Made by a program: the position numbers and the translations under genes
Notes under the pieces: model-generated
Told to the model about the DNA's origin: nothing
Database searches by the model: none
Seen by the model: the letters and a program-made list of their open reading frames with translations, nothing else
In this document: piece after piece, positions 1 through 12,779 of the stretch
Numbering within the stretch: position 1 is the stretch's first letter
How the letters are laid out: every line of letters begins with the position of its first letter
Source of the DNA: Imbricaverruca yamaguchii
Taxonomy: Eukaryota; Arthropoda; Thecostraca; Neoverrucidae
DNA: 64,000 nucleotides
Assembly: GCA_034440575.1 (NCBI GenBank)
Contig: JAOTOL010001520.1
Location: 992,001-1,056,000, forward strand
Direction of reading: 5' to 3'

Positions 1-637
1 ACTTAGATATGCAATGAGCAGAGCATTTGCCATTTATTACCGCCCACACGCTTTCGATGCAAACAACGATCAGCTGGTAGTGCTGAGTCCAAGCCAATTC
101 ATGGGCCTCTATATTTTTTTTTTCAAGGAAATACTGAGGGAAGATCAGTGGCATGGGTGTCGATTTGCATGCTTTTTTAGGTGGCCTTGGAACTCCGATG
201 CTAGGTTTATTGGGTGGTTTCGTGACGCACTTTATGCACGATTACGGCTAATGGGGATGCCCACACTGTTCCGCCGGTGGGCCGCGGGATTGGAAAATGC
301 CCCGATTGGTGAGATGTTGAACCCGGGATCAGTGACACCCAGAGTTCAATACCTTAACCCCTCGACCATCCCCACCCCACACCGACCTCAGGTCTTTCCC
401 ACCCCCTAAATAATTCCATTTCATTATATTAGCTCCCATGGGTGGGGCCTCAATCTATTTCGGCCGTCCCATTTCCTGCATGTATTTCACCCATGCTTTT
501 CAAAAGCTGACTTCACTGTTCAGGACGACCCCCAGCACACTGGCCAACACTTCAAGCTTACTTCACCAAAGCCAATGGAAGAAAGTCCCGCCGTTGTACG
601 TCAGTGCTGTGATGAACGCTTCTCGCTCGATCATAGT
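1..637. other. Unassigned non-coding sequence
   Basis: Ordinary mixed-composition DNA. The open frames are short and contain no recognisable domain. I see no RNA gene or repeat structure. The ordinary composition ends abruptly at about 650, where a homopolymer block begins. Confidence 0.5.
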
Positions 638-1027
638 TTAACACGCGCCCGGAGGGCCCCTAAAAAAAAACCCCCCCGGGAGGGGGGGGGGGGGGTCCCC
701 CCCCCCCAACCCCCCCCCCCCTAAAAGGAAAAAAAAAAAAAAAAAAAAAGGGGGGGGGGGAGAAAATATTTTATAAAAAATAAAAAAAAATTTTAAAAAA
801 AAAAAGAAAAAAAAAAAAAAAAAATTTAATTTTTTGGTTTTTTTTTTTTTTTTTATTTGGTTTTTAAATTTTAAAAATAAAAAAATAAATTTTTTAAAAT
901 TAAAAAAAAAAAAAAAACAAAATAAAACCCCCCTCAACCCAACCCCCAAAAAAAAAAAAAAATTAATAAATACCCCCTTTCCCCTAAACCACCCCCCCCC
1001 CCCCCCCCCCCCCCCCCCGCCGCCGCC

Positions 1028-1097
<70 letters not shown>

Positions 1098-1225
1098 AAA
1101 AAAAAAAAAAAGAAAAAAATAAAAAAAAAAAAAAAAAAAAAAAAAAAATAAATTTAAAAAAAAATAAATTTAAAAAAAATTCCCCTCCCCCCCTTAACCA
1201 TAACAACCTCCAACCCCCCCCCCCC

Positions 1226-1278
<53 letters not shown>

Positions 1279-1547
1279 TTAAAATAAAATTAATCCAAAT
1301 TACAAAAAAAAAAAAAACCAAAAATTTTTTTTTTTTTTTTTGTTTTTTATTTAATTATATATTCAAAACAAAAAAACCCACCCCTTAAAAAAAACCAAAA
1401 TCAACTACAAAAAAAGGAAAAAAGCGAAAAAAAGATAAAAAAAAAAAAAAAAAAAAAAAAAGGAAAATTTTTCACCCCCTCCCCACCCCCCCAAAAACTA
1501 TTAAAAAATTTAAAAAACCCCCCCCCATTCCCCAAACCTAAAAAAAA

Positions 1548-1585
<38 letters not shown>

Positions 1586-1707
1586 ATAAAAAAAACCTTC
1601 ATTTTCAAAAAAAAACAAAAAACAAATTTTATTATTTTTTATTTAATTAATAAAAAAAAAAAAAAAAAAAAAAATTAATTTAATTTAAAAAAAACCAAAC
1701 CAAAATT

Positions 1708-1779
<72 letters not shown>

Positions 1780-1790
1780 AACTGCCAGTA
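638..1790. repeat. Extreme A/C homopolymer low-complexity block
   Basis: More than 1.1 kb made almost entirely of A-runs (some over 50 bases), C-runs and a few T-runs, with G nearly absent from the + strand between about 770 and 1770. Apparent open frames here encode only Lys, Pro, Phe or Gly runs and are not genes. Normal sequence resumes sharply at about 1778. Such a mixture of pure runs with no periodic unit is unlike an ordinary microsatellite and may be a poorly resolved or artefactual assembly segment. Confidence 0.85.
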
Positions 1791-4700
1791 CACCGCCTTC
1801 ATCGTGAAAGCAATTGATCCGAAAACATGCTTCCAATTTCGACAGAGTTAGCTGGCAGCAGACGGCAGAGACAACCAATGCACACCCCAGGACATTTGGC
1901 AGACGAAACGCATTGTGACAGTGAAGGTAATTTGGCCATGGCGACAAAGACACGCTCGAGCTGAGCAGAAACACGAGATTAGAAGGCCAGCCCAGAACTC
2001 CGTGACACCTGACACAACTAGAAAGCATGCTGTGCATCATTCCACCCAGGTGTGTTTTCATTTGATAATCTTCCAGAGCTGCATCCCACCTTGCGCCTAC
2101 ACAGTCACGAGGCCTTCGCTGTGGTCAGCTCCTCGGCCCGGTGGAGAATTGAACCAGATCTCACTATCTTTGAACGGTGAACATGCCCAGTTGTTTCTCA
2201 TCGACGTCACGAATTCTCCGTAGCAATTGGCAGCAACATCAATTGGCATATGTTACTTAGGTGAAGACAAGGCACCATAAGGTAAGTTGGAGGGACTCGT
2301 CGACGTTGAGAACTTTAGTTATCGCGAAAAGCGTACGATATCCAAGAACCTATTCGGTTTACCAGATGTATTTTTACGGGAACCAGGTGAGACGTTCCAA
2401 CGGAGACTTCTCCCATGCATTGCCAAGGAATTTAATTTGAGCGACCTGACCCAACCCCACCCGGTCCGACTGGCAAAATTGTGAAGCCTATGTGTTTTTT
2501 TCTCAATTGCATCAATGCGATAGGAAATAAACACCGCTATGTCGGCGATTTCGACGACAATGCTGACTTAAGAAGATTAGGATTGGGAAGATCTTCATTT
2601 GGATAACTAATTGGCATCTTCTATGGAGGCATATTTTCCAGCGTTTGGTGGTTGCACAATGGCACAGTGGTGCCAATGCACATACCGGACGAACACTGGA
2701 TTACTTTAAAATGTTTAAAAAAAAAATATTTGAGGGCTTGGAAGAATGATATCTCAAGTCTGCCCATGATAGTCCTTTAAGCTGTTTCGGGATGGTCATA
2801 TGTGGGAAACATTTTAGTTTTGGACACAATTGCAGCAACTGGGGCCAGTGCACGAGTTCCCGAAATCTTCAGGGAAATGCGCCTTCGTCCATTAATTCCA
2901 TCGAAGAGGTGTCCAGCTTGGGACTTACTCCCACCAGTTTCAGATGAGTGTAACTATTGCATACTAGTAGCCACGTGATCGCCGATGGCCTCAAAGGACA
3001 TTATGACCCAAAGTCATGTCGTCGCTCCTAAAGGGATATAAATTGAGCGAATTGTAGCTTTGTTTTTAGGTGCAAATGTCTGGAAGGAGGAAATTGTCCT
3101 TGCTGCCCATATAACACCAGCTTATTTTGAATGACAAGACCTATTCGTTTCTGATGAAGCACTCATTGGTTTATTTAGAATGAGACTTGTGATGTTGTAA
3201 GCCCTGTTGTGGCATCAACATATGTGGATTGTGTCAACAGTTTGCCCCTTCTGGAAAGCATAGAGACAGGATCGCTACAACTTTTAGAAACATAGCCGTA
3301 CCCAGGTTTTTGCTTGGCCACGTAAAAAGTTCCGTTTGCGAATTTTCTCTTTTTGCAAATCCTGCTAATTTAACAGAACGCCATTTGCGGCTTAGAATTG
3401 TCTATTATATGTGGGTGCAACTTTCCGGCATTTATTGGTAGCATAATGGGGCAGAAAGCTTCATCAAAATTTAGGATACAGCGTTCATTAGGGGGCTTCA
3501 GTATCTTGGCTTCTCGTCTTAGAGTATCTTGCTTATATAGGTTTAACCTAGATGGCTCTTGTGCCTTTCCTATTTACCTTGTTCTTGCCTTGTGCTATTA
3601 AGCCATACTATTAATAGCCATTTAGGTATAGCCATCTAATTAAAAGCCATATTAAGTTTTAATAGACTTATATATATTTTGGTGGAGGTCAGCTTTACAG
3701 TCACGTAGAAACGCAACTAACGTCAAACCAATCAAAAGTAGCTCTACTAAGAATAACTTCGCCGGAATGGAAGAGCCGTGAAATAGCGTAATCCGCCAGC
3801 AATATGTTTTCAATTGCAATCCATGTCGCCGTTTTTCAGCTGTCCGCTTAGCACCACTTCCGGTGGGTCGATAGGCAACACGGGGTGCCATGCAACGCCG
3901 GCCGGTGGAACAATGCCGTCAAATTGCCTGTCGCACGCACCGGCCGACTCCCGCCAATCTGCATTCCCTGTCGGTTGTGGCGCGTGCCGGCCGAGACAAG
4001 AGTGGCGCGTCGCCGCGCCGGCCACGTGTCTGGACAGCTGGCCCCGGGCAGGGGTCGGCCGCAGGTGGACGCTCGCCGGCCAAACGGCCGGTTTTCCGCA
4101 ACACTAGCCCGCCGACGCCCACCTTATCGTGCACATCTATTTCGAATGAGGCCGGGAAATAAAATGGCAGACCACAATAATAATGTATAAATTGGCGGCT
4201 GATTGCAGTGGGGTGCCAGATGCGAGAGATTTTGACAGGTGACACGACAACAGGATCGGCCGCTGGCACTGGAGGGGAGGGGGATAAGAGAACGACCGGA
4301 GATGATCTGGACGGTGATATGGGCATGGCACGGACTGGTTATGGCGACATGGGAAAGGAGAACGAAGAATGAAACAATAGTGCTCCCTATTAAAAAGCTA
4401 CAAGGGAAGTCTGAATGACAAGTATAGCTAAAGGAATTCTGCAAAGCCATAGAGCAGGGTTACTCCTCAGGGTCCATCGAAACAAAATCAAACTCAGTAA
4501 TTTTATACATGGTCCAGCTTAACCTAGGATTATTTCAGCTAAGGGCCCTGATATTATCTCATTACCACGCTATTACCACACTACTCGCGATTGGTTCAGC
4601 CTTGGTAATTCAGCATTCGGGCAATAATGGCACGTAAATGGTGTTGCCGACAACCTAAACTCTGAGTGGCGATGACCAGAACACTTGACGCTGAACGTGT

Positions 4701-5980
4701 GCCGAAATCCTGCCGTGAAGCGCCGACATTAATCCGTTGTTCACGCTTAGACGGGTGTGGGAGGCCGATCCTCACATGTGTCTTCTCGACCTAAAGGACA
4801 CGTCAGCAGCCGAAAATCACACATAGGTCAGTTGGGAAGTAACAAACAAAGAACGTGGAATGGGATCCCACCTCAGATACGACCAGGTACATTATTAACA
4901 TAATTGGCATGATGCATCCCTGATACCAGATAAGTACAGGGTCTTTACGTCACTTGAAACTCAGATTTTGACATCCACTTTTATATTGTTGAACCTCATC
5001 CTGCCGAATGTTCAAGTGAATTGCTCATCAGGATCATTATCAGCAAACCAATAACTTCGAAGTCACCCTGGTGGTGTGTGTACATAAAGAAAAGTCTCGG
5101 TGACGTGCGCATTTGAACTAGCCACCCCGACATCACTCTACACGTCCTTTAACTACTGAGCCGCACACGCACCGGCTTAATGCATGCACATATTAGTGAT
5201 ACATTTGAACGTCATGGGGATGATCTGAGTATTTTTATGTCATTATTTTGCGGTCTGAAATAGCTGGAAATCAAATAGATCAATGGATGAATCCCCTATA
5301 ATGGATGAGCTGTGACGGAGCCTATTCCTACAATTTGATCGTCCTCAAAGTTGAAACAATGAAGATTCTGGGTCTAGTTTTAAGACATGTATGCACCACG
5401 TTTCGCTACGAACTGTTTTCAACACTGTGCACGTTGCGCTTACTTAGGTAAGCTAACAGGAGTGTATTTGATGTTGGGAAAAAGCGTGGTGGCGCAATAC
5501 TTTGGATAATAGTAATGCAGTCGCGGCTAAACTATCCAGCTTTTCGCTTTTATGAAATATCGGGATCTTCAAAGACGTTCCCCAATTCTTTAAATTACAA
5601 ACTGAAGTACTCTACGTATAGAGTATGCACATTTTTTTGATGTCTTTGCAGGAAATAGGGAATACAAGGATGACAAATTTTAAATCAGCCAACATTCTGC
5701 TTACTCAGGAGTTGTTTTCATAACACAATGCATTGGTAGTTCGATAAAGAAGTATATGCCATCAATACCGATGAAGTAGTCTTCCTTCTTCACAAAATAA
5801 ATAAGTAATAGTGTCCCGCCCTGGAGAAAGACTACTTGAAACCATTAATGTCTGTGATAAAATCAGACAAGTACTGCATACATTGCAAGATAGATAAGTC
5901 CTGCACTGCACTATTGCCCGCTTTCCAAGGTGTTTCGGTGAAGCAAAACACGGCCTCAATACTGTCGGAGCTCCCCGTAG
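1791..5980. other. Unassigned sequence, no gene recognised
   Basis: About 4.2 kb without a convincing coding region: open frames are below about 135 codons and show no domain. A GC-rich patch (about 3890-4110) opens several frames at once, as expected from composition alone. I see no tRNA-like element, tandem array or terminal repeats here. Confidence 0.45.
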
Positions 5981-6630
5981 AAGCCTCGGGCCGGTTTTCT
6001 GTGACTGAGGTCGACCGTTGCAGGTGGTCGGTAAAGTTGGCGGCAGAGACCTGGCGCGCCGGCGATAAGCCACGCCCCGTCACCTGTTGGATGTGTCTCA
6101 TCGCCTCGGCTTGGCAGGCTCATATGTTGGCGCTGCACGTGCGCGTCGGCCGCGTCTCCAGGGAGGCTGCAGAGGACACGCGTCTCGACATCGTCACGCG
6201 GCACGCGGCCGCTGCAGCCGGCAGTACCGCCGCCACCGCTGGCGGCCCGTCACACGTGCGGGCTCGGCCGGCTGGTGGTGCGGCATTGGCGCGTGCGTGT
6301 GTCAGCGCACCACCGTCTGGCCGGCGGACCGCGCCGCCTGTGCGCCAGCCGTCCTGTCAGTTGTGTCGCATCTGTGGCTCTGGTTTTTCAAGTGTTCCCG
6401 GCGACCGGCAGCCACTTGTTGGCACATCAGGTACGGTGCTCCCGCTCCCGACCGCCAATTACCCCCGCCTTCGAGCTGTCGACATGGACGGCGGCGCTGG
6501 CACTGCCGCCGGCGCTGGCCGTCCTGGCGCCGGCGAAATCTCGACAGTTTGGCCGCGGTCGTCGCGGGCGTCCCTGATGGAGAGCTGGTGGCCGGGCTGA
6601 TGTCGGCCTGGTCGCACCGTCACGCCATGT
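5981..6630. other. GC-rich, CpG-rich block before the 79-bp array
   Basis: Composition rises sharply at about 5980 and CpG becomes frequent. Two + frames stay open for more than 200 codons across this block, but the peptides are Ala/Arg/Gly/Pro-rich with no domain, as expected where stop codons are rare. It could be a CpG-island-like promoter or a pre-expansion part of the adjoining minisatellite. I do not call a gene. Confidence 0.4.
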
Positions 6631-8066
6631 CAGACGGGCCCGACACATGTCTGCCCGTGCATATGTCCCCCGTCATGCACCGCCACCGCTACCGTAACTT
6701 CCTCGTACACAGACGGGCCCGACACATGTCTGTCCGTGCATATGTCCCCCGTCATGCACCGCCACCGCTACCTCCGCTGCCTCGTATACAGACGGGCCCG
6801 ACACATGTCTGCCCGTGCATATGTCCTCCGTCATGCACCGCCACCGCTACCGTAGCTTCCTCGTACACAGACGGGCCCGACACATGTCTGTCCGTGCATA
6901 TGTCCCCCGTCATGCACCGCCACCGCTACCGTAACTTCCTCGTACACAGACGGGCCCGACACATGTCTGTCCGTGCATATGTCCCCGTCATGCACCGCCA
7001 CCGCTACCGTACTTCCTCGTACACAGACGGGCCCGACACATGTCTGTCCGTGCATATGTCCCCGTCATGCACCGCCACCGCTACCGTAACTTCCTCGTAC
7101 ACAGACGGGCCCGACACATGTCTGTCCGTGCATATGTCCTCCGTCATGCACCGCCACCGCTACCGTAGCTTCCTCGTACACAGACGGGCCCGACACATGT
7201 CTGTCCGTGCATATGTCCCCCGTCATGCACCGCCACCGCTACCGTAACTTCCTCGTACACAGACGGGCCCGACACATGTCTGTCCGTGCATATGTCCCCC
7301 GTCATGCACCGCCACCGCTACCGTAGCTTCCTCGTACACAGACGGGCCCGACACATGTCTGTCCGTGCATATGTCCCTCCGTCATGCACCGCCACCGCTA
7401 CCGTAACTTCCTCGTACACAGACGGGCCCGACACATGTCTGTCCGTGCATATGTCCTCCGTCATGCACCGCCACCGCTACCTCCGTAACTGCCTCGTATA
7501 CAGACGGGCCCGACACATGTCTGCCCGTGCATATGTCCCCCGTCATGCACCGCCACCGCTACCGTAACTTCCTCGTACACAGACGGGCCCGACACATGTC
7601 TGTCCGTGCATATGTCCCCCGTCATGCACCGCCACCGCTACCGTAACTTCCTCGTACACAGACGGGCCCGACACATGTCTGTCCGTGCATATGTCCCCCG
7701 TCATGCACCGCCACCGCTACCGTAGCTTCCTCGTACACAGACGGGCCCGACACATGTCTGTCCGTGCATATGTCCCCCGTCATGCACCGCCACCGCTACC
7801 GTAACTTCCTCGTACACAGACGGGCCCGACACATGTCTGTCCGTGCATATGTCCCCCGTCATGCACCGCCACCGCTACCCTCCTCGTATACAGACGGGCC
7901 CGACACATGTCTGCCCGTGCATATGTCCCCCGTCATGCACCGCCACCGCTACCGTAGCTTCCTCGTACACAGACGGGCCCGACACATGTCTGTCCGTGCA
8001 TATGTCCTCCGTCATGCACCGCCACCGCTACCTCCGCTGCCTCGTATACAGACGGGCCCGACACAT
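6631..8066 (+). repeat. 79-bp minisatellite, about 18 units
   Basis: Units begin with CAGACGGGCCCGACACATGT at 6631, 6710, 6789, 6868, 6947, 7024, 7102, 7181, 7260, 7339, 7419, 7501, 7580, 7659, 7738, 7817, 7891, 7970 and 8049 (the last is partial). Most spacings are exactly 79; exceptions are 74, 77, 78, 80 and 82. Internal variants alternate, for example CGTAAC or CGTAGC before TTCCTCG, and GTACACAG or GTATACAG at the unit end. Because 79 is not a multiple of three, any reading frame rotates from unit to unit, so the long open frames crossing the array are by-products and not a repeat protein. Confidence 0.97.
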
Positions 8067-8484
8067 GCGGCTTCCGTCCGTGTGTGTGGCTTCCGACATG
8101 TGCAATCACCATACCGGCGCATGCGTCCCTTTGTCAGTGTGGATGTCCTCCGGTATGCTCCCAAGCTTTCCACTCCTCACACATAGCGTCACCTGCCAGT
8201 TGATAATATGCGAGTGCATTTGTTTTAGATGCATTACATGCCTTCAACATTGAGCTCAAATGTTGCTCAAAAGTACCTTTGCAAAAGTCGCGGCACGACA
8301 CTACACGGTGGCTTGCGAAAATAACTGTTTGGCATCTTTTCCGGGCACAATCACTGTCTTCATGCTGATCATATACGCCATGCTGTACGAAGCAGTGCTA
8401 GATATTTTGCCGAAAAAAAAATTCACCTGTCGTCACTGCACCACACTGTGCAACTTGGACACTGACCGAACCCATACCAGGAGC

Positions 8485-8559
8485 GTACGTCGGCTGGTGA
8501 GAAGTGGACGTACGTCGGCTGGTGAGAAGTGGACGTACGTCGGCTGGTGAGAAGTGGAG
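8485..8559 (+). repeat. 25-bp tandem repeat, three copies
   Basis: Three consecutive exact or near-exact copies of a 25-bp unit starting GTACGTCGGCTGGTGAGAAG, at 8485, 8510 and 8535. The third copy diverges in its last bases. Confidence 0.95.
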
Positions 8560-9229
8560 ATACGGTGCAATTTTGTCTCCTAGAGCTCATGAATAGGATT
8601 ATGAAAAGTTTGGGTATATGGATCCCCTCACCGTTCCAACACCTATGACATGCACTGGAGCATCGATGTGGTACACTATCATAATACCGGTGTGGTATAC
8701 TACGATACCACATCACATCGTGACAAAGTCGTATTGCTACCATAGCACCGTTCAAGTAGCTGTCCAATTAAAAATAAAGTTTGCACATCACTCAGTAGCA
8801 AGTTGAGGGACGCCGTACATAAACTGGTCTGGCTACAAACAACGTACTCTCTATCGCGAAACACCTGATGACGTGTGGCTACCCAGAAATGTGTCGGAGA
8901 TGCATCCATCTAACCTGGCGGACCCGACATCTCTCCTACCTAACGCCAGGCCAGATCAGTTGACGCCTGGCTCCGCGTGACACAGTGTGAAATACGGCTG
9001 AGAATCAACGAGTCGAGAATCATGCGAGATGATGCCTTTCGACCTCTTTGGTGTGTGCATTGTCCTCCCTGCTGCACTTCTCAATGTGCTATGATATATA
9101 CGAAGTAACGCCTCCGGTGTGTCACCATACAACTGTAGGAAGCAGGACGAATCAGACACGTCTGCGTCTACAACTCCGTAACGGGTATACTGTTACTGTC
9201 ACAGTCCCTTAGTTACCCAGCTGTGGGAG
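8560..9229. other. Unassigned sequence
   Basis: No open frame with a recognisable domain, and no array or RNA-like fold seen. A short stretch at about 8665-8715 repeats variants of TGGTATACTACGATACCAC but does not form a regular array. Confidence 0.4.
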
Positions 9230-10760
9230 GGGGCAGTCCAAAGGTGGCGTGACATCCACATTATCCGATGACTGAATATATTTATCGGATGGATATTTCA
9301 TGATGGACCACTATCATTTCCTGACTTTCATCAGACCTGACCTGAGCTAAAACGCTGACATTGCAGGTCACATGCTGGGATGTGCTGCTTTCATACTCGA
9401 TGGATGATTACTTGGCGTGAATATCCATCCGATAAATGCATTCAGGAAATGTTAATGTTGACCCAAGGTCAAATGGTGATCTTGAGTGACCAGTTGACTT
9501 TGTGTGCTACATGCCGCCGCCATGGCGGTAGCACAAGCGTTTGGATCATTCCTATTAGTCAATTCTCCGGCAAGCTATGCGGTACCCCACATTTGACCTT
9601 GCTGACCTTCTCGCGTCTGAAAGCGGAACGGTTCGTCATAGGAAAAGAAATCGTTTGGTGATGCATGTACAGCTACGGCTGCAAGCGTACTGTCAAATTT
9701 TGAGACGAATCGGAGGATATTTGTGAATGAGTTTCCGAATACGTTACTGAATGAAATGCTGGTGCTACCTGATGAAATATGTCATCGATAGACGTCAGGT
9801 CACGCGGTGTGCTGCTTCTTGCATTGATAGTGCATGCATTACCATTTATTGAATGCTTCGTTTGGCCCACATGTGGTATCCCAGTGGACCACTTTCGTTT
9901 CCTGAATTTCATTAAACATGATCCGGGGTCAAACGCTGACCTTACAGCTAACATGCTCGGATGTGCTGCTTTCTTGCTCAATGGACGATTATTCGGCATG
10001 AATATACATCCGATAAATGTATCCAGGAATGTGTTATTCGGCACACCGTGATTTTCCCATAGGGCTTAATGTTGAAATCTTAATTGACCTGAGGTCAAAT
10101 GGTGAACCTGAAAGTGACGTGATTGGATGTGCTGCTTTCTTGTACGATAGGAGATTATTTGGCTCTAATACCTATCCGATTAATGTATTTAGGAAAGTAC
10201 TATTCGGTACCCCGTAGATGGCAATACTGCACGGTCAAATCAATATTTTGTCAACATAGGTCAAACTATGACCTATGTTGACAAAATATTGTACATCTTA
10301 CGTTTCAATGTGCTGCCTCAAGAAGCCATACCTAATGTCTGGGTGTTATTTCGTGGTGCGAAGTTAAGTCTTGCGGAAATTATCGGGTACACAAGAATTT
10401 CGTATATTTGCAATTTGTGAGACATTTTGGCGAACGGCGATGAATCCATCACCGTAATGGGTGATTTTCATCGATGGCTCTATGTACGTGCTATGTGGGC
10501 TATCTCCTGCAAAAATCAGGCATATCCAACGTGTCAGCATGATTTTATTCGGCACCCCGTAAAAAGATATAGTGCATGAGTAAAACCGACTTTGGTGACC
10601 TGAGGTCAAACTATAACATTCAAGGTCACGTAATTCGATACGCTGCATCTTTGATGGACATCGGACATCTAGGCGTTTGAATCACTCGGCTAAGTGGAAT
10701 ACGTTGAATTGTATATGGTACCCCGTATTTTACCGGATAACCTATCTTGACCTCTGGAGA
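9230..10760. repeat. Degenerate 150-190 bp repeat field with AGGTCA/TGACCT half sites
   Basis: Several diverged units share an ordered set of blocks: a TGACCTGAGGTCAAA-like block, then GGATGTGCTGCTTTC, then TCCGATAAATGTAT, then TATTCGGCACCCCGT. The GTGCTGCTTTC block is clear at about 9378, 9960 and 10127; GGTACCCCGT or its variants occur at about 9582, 10042, 10207, 10551 and 10718. In one + frame two units give similar peptides (GCAAFLL..GRLFG, then PINV, then VLFGTP). Either a short coding module was amplified or an open frame arose by chance within the repeat. No start, splice sites or known domain support a gene. Confidence 0.7.
10242..10290. repeat. Perfect palindrome, 22-bp arms, 5-bp spacer
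   Basis: Arms 10242-10263 and 10269-10290 are exact reverse complements separated by AACTA. The inner ends read AGGTCA and TGACCT, so the centre is an inverted pair of nuclear-receptor-type half sites with a 5-bp spacer. The structure lies inside the repeat field whose units carry the same half sites. Confidence 0.95.
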
Positions 10761-11427
10761 TCGAACTGCTCGTCCAACTGAATAATTGTTTGCCCTACTT
10801 TTGCATGCGACAAAGATCATGTCCTGAAAACTTAACGAAATCGGAGAGTATGCGAATTGGATGCTGAATGCGAATGCATTGCTAATAGCATGGACATCCT
10901 ACCTACCTAACTATCCGGAGCACCTAACGCGCACGTTCACTCGACATGGGAACAATGCATACGCGCTGCTGCCATTTTCCACCGAAGTAACAACAAAACA
11001 TTCCCCGATGTGAGCCAAATCGGGAAAACGGCATCCATCGCTATCAAAAGAAACACTGACGATTTTTATTATTATTCTTCTTTGAATGTGATTAAAACAG
11101 GCTACGCACCAGGGGCGGTCCGTGGCACCTAAATGAGGAGAGGCAAAAGAATTGCCGGATTTCGACCGGTATGTTAGCATTTTATATACTAAGTATCTAT
11201 TATCATTTTACGGTAAGATGGGTATGAACAACTTAATTTGGCGCTGCAAAGTGCCAAACCTATCACCATCGTTCCGAAGTCAGTGGATTTCAACCCTATT
11301 CCTCCTGTTCAAATCCTTCCGAAATTGCCGGGAAGTTTTCATATATCAATGGCCGGAAATAAAATAACATATTAATGTATCATTGAAGTTGTCATATATG
11401 TCCATTTCAATTCTCGAAGTGGCTGGC
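10761..11427. other. Unassigned sequence
   Basis: Short open frames only, no domain, no repeat structure recognised. Confidence 0.4.
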
Positions 11428-11530
11428 ATACACACACACACATACATATTGTATATATTATCACTATTATATGATATATATGTATATATATATACATAAT
11501 TATTTTACTGTTGTTACTATTATTATTGAT
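11428..11530. repeat. AC/AT microsatellite
   Basis: A short (AC)n run passes into imperfect (AT)n with TATATG interruptions, followed by a few TTA/TTG triplets. Simple-sequence DNA with no further structure. Confidence 0.85.
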
Positions 11531-11602
11531 TATTTGAGCGCAAAATACATGAAGTTGCCCACATCGATCGAGCGCATGCTCAGTGGTACCCCATTTTATA
11601 AG

Positions 11603-11940
11603 TCCCGGTAGCTCAGTTGGTTAGAGCGCTGGCCTACACTGGTCCCCCCTGTCTTGGCAACGCAGGGTTCGAGTCGCTTCGCGCGCTCGCGTTTAGCCCC
11701 CGGCCGGGAGTGTCAGTTGGCAGCTGGCCCGATAAGGCCGGGGACCAACTACCGGGCGGCCGTGTCGGTGCATTGACGGCACGTTAAACTTTCGATCAAA
11801 ATTCTGCCGTTGAACAGGAATTCGTGGATCGGGTGGTGGGACCAGGGTTCACGCAACAAGCTACGCTTAGCAATAGAACCCTGGTTCCTAAAGCCACCCA
11901 GCAACGACTCTGATCAAATTTATAAAAGGAAAAAAAAAAG
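11603..11940 (+). mobile_element. tRNA-derived SINE
   Basis: The head is tRNA-like: an A-box-like stretch TAGCTCAGTTGGTTAGAGCG at about 11609-11628 and a B-box GGTTCGAGTC at 11666-11675, the internal RNA polymerase III promoter elements. The interval between the boxes is close to a tRNA but the 3' half does not close an acceptor stem, so this is not a functional tRNA gene. A roughly 250-bp body follows, ending in an A-rich tail at about 11928-11939. A short possible target duplication (TATAA) flanks it, too short to be sure. Confidence 0.75.
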
Positions 11941-12779
11941 TATAAATTATTAGTGGACAGGGCCAACATTGAGGGGCACTTGCTGTTCAAAAATATACAA
12001 AAAGAACACCCTGGTCTAGACGTATATGAATTAAAAATGTCCTGACAACAATCCTGAGAACCAGCTGCATGCTCCGTATCTGCACATGGGTGATAAGGGC
12101 GTGCTATTCCAGCCAGTATAGGTACATCTACCGGTAGCCTAAATATAATGTTGGCGCCTTTTCCTGGCCGGATGGGTTCCGCCTTCCCATGGGGGCATAT
12201 GCCCCCAGTACCCCCACCCTTGTTTACGCTCCTGCACCGAGTGGGGAGGAATTATGTTGCAACAGTTATCTCTTACTTGCTCCCACCCCTTCTTCCCGGC
12301 CGTGATCTCATACTGCTACTACCCGTGGTACCGCGCGATTCCTGCGGCACTTGACATGAATGCAGTCAGCGTGGGTCCAAGCGAAAAAATCCTAGTTTTA
12401 TGGAAAATACTGCTCATATCCGTGGGCAGGTTTCTTGAAGCTTTCCAATGAACCCGTTTTTGTTCCATTTCGATGGTATTTAACATCGGAAATATCGTGT
12501 GGAAAACACCGAAGTTTCCCTGGAGCGCCTACGGGACTGAGCAATAGTCCAGCCCATGTGACGTCACCAGTTGCCAAACGATATTGGAGGGACCCTGCCT
12601 ATCCTGCGCTTCTTATGAAACGAAAACTCACTATATGGCGAAATGTGCGAGAGGCAAGCCTCTGCCGACTGGTGATACAGCTGTTTGGAAACTAAGATGC
12701 AAATGATGTAAATGTAAATGAACTTCAATTTTCACTGTTTAATACAACGAAGAAGGGCTCTTAAGTGCTCCTGGGTTTT

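Noticed and set aside
638..1206. Gly-, Lys-, Pro- and Phe-run open frames
   Set aside because: Translations of homopolymers only.
6087..7247. 386-codon open frame across the 79-bp array
   Set aside because: The frame rotates with each 79-bp unit and the peptide is set by the repeat. The open frame exists only because the GC-rich unit lacks stops in each phase.
11603..11690. Functional tRNA gene
   Set aside because: Good internal promoter boxes but no closing acceptor stem, and the sequence continues into a SINE body with an A-rich tail.
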